Shown piece by piece: positions 59,856 to 64,000 of a stretch of 64,000 nt of DNA. This DNA is from Syntrophales bacterium (GTDB lineage Bacteria > Desulfobacterota > Syntrophia > Syntrophales > PHBD01): NCBI GenBank assembly GCA_035363115.1, contig DAOSEM010000010.1, forward strand, positions 62,001 to 126,000, in the 5' to 3' direction. The number at the start of each line of letters is the position of its first letter. The first letter of the stretch is position 1. The position numbers and the translations under genes were made by a program. The notes beneath the pieces are model-generated. The model searched no databases and was not told the DNA's origin. It saw only the letters and a list, made by a program, of their open reading frames with translations.

Positions 59856-60737
59856 ATGGAAGAGTCTCCGGTTATCGAGATCAATGCCGCGAAGCGCATC
59901 CTGAGGCAGAAGGGTGCGCTGAGCGGCGGAATCTTCACCGGAACGGACAAGGTTCGCAGCGGTTACGGAAACGGGGACTGCCTTTATTTTGATTTCCGGC
60001 ACCGGGTCTTTGCCGTGGCGGACGGTACGGAACGATTTCCCTGGGCATCCCGGGACATTCTCTGCCGGCTCTCCGATGCGTTGACGCAGCATGGTGTTCC
60101 GGGTACGGCCGGGGACTGGAAGTTGCTGATCAACCGCAGCGTCTACGCGGGACAGAAATACCAGCACAAGACGACATTCAGCTGTGTGGCCGTCAGGGAT
60201 GATGGCGATGGAATCGCCCTGACGGTTGCTCACGGCGGTGACAGCGCCGTGATGGCCCTGGATGCCACGAGCGGTGCCGTTCTTTTCCAGACGGATCGAA
60301 ACATGGTGTTTGCGGGCCGGAGTCGTGAAATCGTCGACGTGACCGAGCACCGCCTGACGGAACGGAACGTCAGGCTGGTTCTCTTCAGCGACGGCTTCGA
60401 CGATCTATTTCGCTTCTGCATGCGGCAGTCCGTATTCTGCAGGATCTCGGACGCCTTCATCACGCTCCCCGCGGATCACGTCGGTGAACAACTGCACCGG
60501 ACGGTCGAGAAAAACTGCGGCGAGTTCGAGCATGACGACATCTCCTGCATCGTCATGGACCCATTCCGCCTGGCCGATGCCGGGGGACGGTGTATTCTCA
60601 TCGGTGGAACGCAACCCCATGAGGAGAAGCGTTTCCGGGCAGGGAACGGCAATGGCGGCATGAATCGCTGGGTTCCCGAGAAAACGTGGGCGTCAGCCGA
60701 GGAAGCATTTTTACAATCGGGCATTACAATCCAGTAA
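59856..60737 (+). CDS. PP2C-type serine/threonine phosphatase
   Basis: A 293-residue PPM-fold protein. It shows NGD near the start (GYGNGDCLYFDF), FAVADGTE, AHGGDSAVMAL, LFSDGFDD and the last HDDISCIVMD, giving the metal-binding aspartates of the PPM family. It begins three bases after the DUF35 stop, so it is part of the thiolase operon. Joining a phosphatase to a CoA-thiolase set suggests control by reversible phosphorylation, though no kinase is nearby. A weak CGGGA/TCCCG hairpin follows at 60742-60760. Confidence 0.87.
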   Translation: MEESPVIEINAAKRILRQKGALSGGIFTGTDKVRSGYGNGDCLYFDFRHRVFAVADGTERFPWASRDILCRLSDALTQHGVPGTAGDWKLLINRSVYAGQKYQHKTTFSCVAVRDDGDGIALTVAHGGDSAVMALDATSGAVLFQTDRNMVFAGRSREIVDVTEHRLTERNVRLVLFSDGFDDLFRFCMRQSVFCRISDAFITLPADHVGEQLHRTVEKNCGEFEHDDISCIVMDPFRLADAGGRCILIGGTQPHEEKRFRAGNGNGGMNRWVPEKTWASAEEAFLQSGITIQ

Positions 60738-60792
60738 GGCCCGGGAGATCGGAAATCCCGAGTCTTTGGTTTCGCTTCCCCATTTCATTCCC

Positions 60793-61362
60793 TCATTTTT
60801 TCCGATCATGATTCCGTACGCCGTTGCCGGGCGCTGCAGATCCGGGGACACGTTGACGCTGGACCGCGGCAGCCTTGTTTTTCTTGGGTTGATTCTGGGT
60901 TGGCCCGTACCGGGGGCGCTTCTTGTGTGGGGTCCCATGGCTTTTCCTGTAGACCCCCACCATCGCCGCATCCTCCAGGGCAGCCGCCTTGGCGGCGGCC
61001 GCTTGGGCTGCTGCCCTGGCCTCCGCAACTTCCTTCTTCAGCTTCTGAATTTCTGCCGTCCCGGCCTTTGCTTCTTCCGCTTTCCGTTCGGCTTCCATCC
61101 GGGCCTTTAATTCCCGCTCCTCCACGGCCTGCCGTTCCCGCCACGCCTTTGCCTCTGCCTTCTTCTCCTCCTCGATCTGCCTCCTGTCCCGGTCCGTCAG
61201 CTCCTCGTATTCGATGACAGCGGCCGCCTTTTGGTCGCGGCGGTCGGGCAAGGGGACGTTGCTGATGGTCACGGGCCCGTTCTTATCTTTGTAGATGGAG
61301 ATTTCTCCGGCTGTACAAATGGACGCCGCCAGCAAGGCTGCAACAACGAAGGCAAGTCTCAT
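60793..61362 (-). CDS. Exported DUF4124-type protein with coiled coil
   Basis: A 189-residue protein with a signal peptide (AFVVAALLAASICTA) and the DUF4124 strand pattern GEISIYKDKNGPVTISNVPLP. A long region (about residues 55-130) is a highly charged coiled coil rich in Glu, Lys and Ala, and the tail is basic (PRYGPTQNQPKKNK). AAGGAGG lies upstream of the start. It is a larger relative of the gene at 55029 and is likely periplasmic. It converges with the PP2C gene. Confidence 0.88.
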   Translation of the reverse strand: MRLAFVVAALLAASICTAGEISIYKDKNGPVTISNVPLPDRRDQKAAAVIEYEELTDRDRRQIEEEKKAEAKAWRERQAVEERELKARMEAERKAEEAKAGTAEIQKLKKEVAEARAAAQAAAAKAAALEDAAMVGVYRKSHGTPHKKRPRYGPTQNQPKKNKAAAVQRQRVPGSAAPGNGVRNHDRKK

Positions 61363-61800
61363 CGAATCCTCCTTCTGCCGTGCGGATTGCGGGCCGATGG
61401 GATGTAAGAAACGGGAGCGGGAGAAGGGGGTGATTCTTCCGGAACTCGAGACCGGTTACAGAGCGAATCGAACAACCGGGAAGAACGGTACCGTCGACCA
61501 TGCAGGAAGAGCATATGGCAACGGAATGCAAATGTCCATCGGGGGAATGCTGTCCAATCCGTCAGGCACCGTGTACAGGAATTCCGGCTGAAGGTGTTTT
61601 GTGACTCCCCGGGCAGCGACGACCATCCGGCCCGCCGGTTGACAGGCATGGACTCCTTCAAACCCGGCTTTTGAGGATATGACCTGTTTCGTCGACAACC
61701 GTTCAAGGCGGTTCCCGCCCGCATTTTGTCTTCGGACCGGAGAAAAACAGCTTGACAAGAGACGACCGGTCTAATATGTGCTGTTTGGAACGGAGTTGTT
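61363..61800. other. Intergenic region between the DUF4124 gene and the TetR gene
   Basis: About 440 bases. Apart from the TetR promoter/operator near its right end and the ribosome site of the leftward gene at its left end, nothing is recognisable. Open frames here have no ribosome site and unusual composition. Confidence 0.5.
61758..61777. promoter_or_regulatory. TetR operator copy 1 (autoregulation)
   Basis: The block AGAGACGACCGGTCTAATAT holds an AGAC-N5-GTCT inverted repeat and overlaps the -10 region of a promoter with TTGACA at 61752-61757. It recurs with one change at 62409-62428. Bound repressor would block RNA polymerase. Confidence 0.8.
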
Positions 61801-62388
61801 ATGGTCGGAAAGGATACAAAGCAAAACATCCTGCAGACGGCGAAGGGGATCATCCTCGCAAAGGGATATGCCGCCGTCGGTCTGAGCGAGATCCTGTCCG
61901 CCGCCGGCGTTCCGAAAGGATCTTTTTATCACTACTTCAAATCCAAGGAAGATTTCGGCGTTGCGCTGCTCGAGAGCTATCTGGAAGAGCACAGGGAGTT
62001 TCTGCAGACGGTTCTTCTGGATGACAGGAAGGAGCCGTTCGAGAGGATCATGTCCCTGTTCGAACTGTACCGGGCCGGCCATGAAGAGCATCAATGCCAG
62101 CAGTTGTGCCTGGTTGCGAAACTCGGATCGGAGGTTTCCGACCTGAGCGAGAACATGCGGGCGGTACAGAGCAGAGGGATCAAGGGATGGCTCGATGTCT
62201 ACGAGCGTTGCATCCGCGAGGGGCAGGAAAAAGGCTCCATCAACCGCAATATCGATGCCGGAGCCGCCGCCGCGCTCATTTATGACCTCTGGCAGGGCGC
62301 TTCGGTGCGGAAGCAGATCGACCATAATACGGAACCCCTGGAAAACGCCATTTCGATGATCCGAAGGCTGCTCAGCCCGGTCTGGTAA
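61801..62388 (+). CDS. TetR-family transcriptional regulator
   Basis: A 195-residue repressor. The N-terminal helix-turn-helix is typical (AKGIILAKGYAAVGLSEILSAAGVPKGSFYHYFKSKED is shown here only as GVPKGSFYHYFKSKED). The C-terminal ligand domain is helical with several cysteines (QCQQLCLVAK). The arrangement and the short operator resemble NemR/AcuR-type regulators of reductase genes. It probably represses itself and the flavoprotein downstream, as both promoters carry the same operator. Confidence 0.93.
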   Translation: MVGKDTKQNILQTAKGIILAKGYAAVGLSEILSAAGVPKGSFYHYFKSKEDFGVALLESYLEEHREFLQTVLLDDRKEPFERIMSLFELYRAGHEEHQCQQLCLVAKLGSEVSDLSENMRAVQSRGIKGWLDVYERCIREGQEKGSINRNIDAGAAAALIYDLWQGASVRKQIDHNTEPLENAISMIRRLLSPVW

Positions 62389-62408
62389 TTATTTTTTTTG
62401 TGTCGTGA

Positions 62409-62428
62409 AGAGACGACCAGTCTAATAT
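62409..62428. promoter_or_regulatory. TetR operator copy 2 (flavoprotein gene)
   Basis: The block AGAGACGACCAGTCTAATAT matches copy 1 at 19 of 20 positions and includes a TAATAT that could serve as the -10 box. It lies 19 bases before the flavoprotein start codon. Confidence 0.8.
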
Positions 62429-62447
62429 AACGAGGAGGTATGCAACG

Positions 62448-63008
62448 ATGAAGGCCATTGGTGTTGTCGGAAGTCCGAGAAAGAAGGGGAACACGTCGCT
62501 GCTCGTGAACGAGGCGCTTCGCGGGCTGCAGGAAAGCGGTTCGGAGACGAAGGTTTTCTACCTGAACGAGATGCAGATCCGCGGCTGCCAGGGATGCAGG
62601 GCCTGCAAGAAGCCCGAGGCGAAATGTGCCCTGAAGGATGACATGGCTGTGCTGTACGAGGAGATCGAGAGGGCCGATGCCGTCGTGATCGGCTCTCCCG
62701 TTTACATGCTCCAGATGACCGGGCAGACAAAGCTTTTTGTGGACCGGCTGTATGCCTTCATGAATCCGGATTTCTCGCACCGGCTCGGGAACGGAAAGAA
62801 AACCCTGATGATTTATGCCCAGGGGCAGCCGGCACCGGAGCTATTCCAGAGCTCCTTTGACACGAACAAGGCCATTCTTTCGATGCTGGGCTTCAACATT
62901 CAGGATACCATTGTTGCGGCCGGCACGGCGGATCCCGGGGATGTCCTGAAGAAGGAGGGGGCCATGGAAAAGGCATTCGCGGCGGGAAAGGCCCTGGCGG
63001 CAATCTGA
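62448..63008 (+). CDS. NADPH-dependent FMN reductase / iron-sulfur flavoprotein
   Basis: A 186-residue flavodoxin-fold protein. It starts with the FMN-phosphate loop GSPRKKGNTSLL, then a cysteine cluster (GCQGCRACKKPEAKC, compact C-x2-C-x2-C-x6-C-type spacing) typical of archaeal-type iron-sulfur flavoproteins, and the SPVYM and TKLFVDRLYA segments. It reduces quinones, nitro or metal compounds. GAGGAGG lies upstream. Regulation by the TetR protein is supported by the shared operator. Confidence 0.92.
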   Translation: MKAIGVVGSPRKKGNTSLLVNEALRGLQESGSETKVFYLNEMQIRGCQGCRACKKPEAKCALKDDMAVLYEEIERADAVVIGSPVYMLQMTGQTKLFVDRLYAFMNPDFSHRLGNGKKTLMIYAQGQPAPELFQSSFDTNKAILSMLGFNIQDTIVAAGTADPGDVLKKEGAMEKAFAAGKALAAI

Positions 63009-63220
63009 TTTCCGGTCTCTGTCGAGGTGCTTCAACAGGAAGGGGTTCTGCCGGTCAAGGCGGGACCCTTTTTCTTCTGTCCTCTGATTTCCTTGAATTC
63101 ATGGAAAAGAAATCCGTTCCCGTTGGTCCGGCTCCGGCCTTGCCCTTGAAAACGGAGGAATACCGGCTCGGTATGTGATACAGGAGCGGCGGGCAGCACA
63201 GTGAATCGAGGGAGAGTGTC

Positions 63221-63982
63221 ATGACGGAGCCGATCGAAGTTCCCCAGGGCAATCCGTCCGTTGAGATGGAAGAGGACGGAGAGTACCGGCGTCAGCTGGC
63301 CCTTTTTGTCCGGTCCTGCACGGAGAAAGGGATTGAGCTGGTCCGGATCGGCGAGCTGATCGCCGGCCTTGGTGGGCGCCGGTCGTTCCTGGATATCGGT
63401 GCCGGCGGCGGGGATCTCACCATCCCGGTTTCGTCATCCTTCGAGACGACCACCGTCGTGGAGCCGAACGAACAGCAGGCCCGCCGCCTCCGGCGAAGAT
63501 GTCCCTCCTTCCGGGTCGTCAACGAATGCTGGGACCGGGTGGACCTCGGCCCCGGGCGGTTCGATTTCGTTCTCTGTTCCCATGTTCTGTACTACATTCC
63601 CGAAGGAGCCTGGCTGTCGACGATCGAAAAAATGCACGATCACCTGGCACCCGGCGGCTGCGTTGCCATCGTTATTCAGTCGCCCATGGGTGAAGTCGCC
63701 GAATTCTTCGGCCGCTTCACCCGTTACGACGTCAACATCCTCGGTTTGTGGGGTGAACTGATCCGGAGATACGGCGACGAGGCCGTCGGGGTACGGTACT
63801 TCATCAATGAAATCTATACGGAAAGCCTTGAGGACATGGTCTCCATCGGCCTGTTTCTCCTGATCGACCGGAACTTCCGGCGTCATGTGGACGAGATCCG
63901 GAACTATTTCGAGAGCCGCCACAGGACACCCGGTGGATACCGCATCAGGCAGGACGAGATCCTGCTCGTGATCCGGAAATAG
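63221..63982 (+). CDS. Class I SAM-dependent methyltransferase
   Basis: A 253-residue methyltransferase. Motif I is FLDIGAGGGDL, motif II lies near VVEPNEQQ, then the (DFVLCSHVLYYIP) post-II strand and motif III VAIVIQS. The N-terminus has a helical lead. The EPN-type acidic residue and HVLYYIP resemble histamine N-methyltransferase-like and other small-molecule enzymes. It has GAGAGTGTC upstream and stands apart from the flavoprotein gene by about 210 bases. Substrate unknown. Confidence 0.88.
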   Translation: MTEPIEVPQGNPSVEMEEDGEYRRQLALFVRSCTEKGIELVRIGELIAGLGGRRSFLDIGAGGGDLTIPVSSSFETTTVVEPNEQQARRLRRRCPSFRVVNECWDRVDLGPGRFDFVLCSHVLYYIPEGAWLSTIEKMHDHLAPGGCVAIVIQSPMGEVAEFFGRFTRYDVNILGLWGELIRRYGDEAVGVRYFINEIYTESLEDMVSIGLFLLIDRNFRRHVDEIRNYFESRHRTPGGYRIRQDEILLVIRK

Positions 63983-64000
63983 CGATTCCTTCCCTTATTC

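Noticed and set aside
62392..62399. A run of eight T residues after tetR as a terminator
   Set aside because: No stable hairpin directly precedes it. It more likely forms an AT-rich element ahead of the flavoprotein promoter.
1..64000. CRISPR arrays, insertion sequences, prophage or rRNA operon
   Set aside because: No spaced direct repeats, transposase, integrase, capsid genes or rRNA-like sequence were found on either strand.

Overview
The window is GC-rich chromosomal DNA from a Gram-negative bacterium. Gene content points to Desulfobacterota (former Deltaproteobacteria), probably near the Syntrophales. The clues are a lipid-asymmetry (Mla) operon, many lipoproteins, a fused ADP-forming acyl-CoA synthetase, acyl-CoA dehydrogenase and CoA-linked genes, a DUF849 cleavage enzyme and a deoxyhypusine-synthase homologue. 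No phage, transposon, CRISPR array or rRNA operon was seen. Taxonomy is an inference from gene content, not from a marker-gene search.

Left part (about 1-16 kb). This is mostly one leftward housekeeping series: xseA-xseB-ispA-dxs-tlyA-ispH::ubiA, then a lipoprotein, a NifU-like scaffold, a ferredoxin, tmk-holB-ricT-metG, and further on mutY, ybaK and a thioredoxin. It joins the start and end of isoprenoid precursor supply (dxs, ispH, ispA) with DNA metabolism. Its most unusual gene is a continuous IspH-UbiA fusion. A truncated penicillin-acylase-like lipoprotein lies at the left edge.

Centre-left (16-31 kb). A deoxyhypusine-synthase-like gene with a clear terminator is followed by a leftward Mla operon (mlaE, a degenerate ATPase-like ORF, mlaD, lipoprotein). 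Then come an FAH-family hydrolase, a membrane-anchored HtrA protease with its own promoter, a compact rightward set (HhH-GPD glycosylase, PHP, DUF374 acyltransferase), and a leftward acyl-CoA operon (ADP-forming synthetase, histidine phosphatase, acyl-CoA dehydrogenase, APH-like kinase) behind a palindrome-rich control region.

Centre (31-41 kb). Nudix, lon and an hsp20 with a possible RNA-thermometer leader are followed by Nudix, a cupin and polA (proofreading residues lost), then an exported SagB-type nitroreductase with an amidohydrolase, and tRNA-Arg(ACG). Two near-perfect chromosomal parS sites (23792-23807 and 35639-35654) suggest that this stretch lies in the origin-proximal ParB domain. 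Downstream of the tRNA is an AT-rich gap with a promoter, three hairpins and a terminator, which is a candidate small RNA.

Right part (41-64 kb). The gene content becomes accessory. It holds a DUF849 enzyme behind a leader terminator and micro-ORF, an exported alpha/beta hydrolase, an exported double chromo-barrel/Tudor-knot protein, an exported caspase-like protease, M24, MaoC, polysaccharide deacetylase, MBL-fold, TPR, DUF4124 and M23 proteins. Next is a five-gene module with two DUF35 (Zn-ribbon/OB-fold) proteins flanking two thiolase-fold proteins, one of which has lost its catalytic residues, plus a PP2C phosphatase. The window ends with a TetR regulator and an iron-sulfur flavoprotein sharing a repeated operator, and a methyltransferase.
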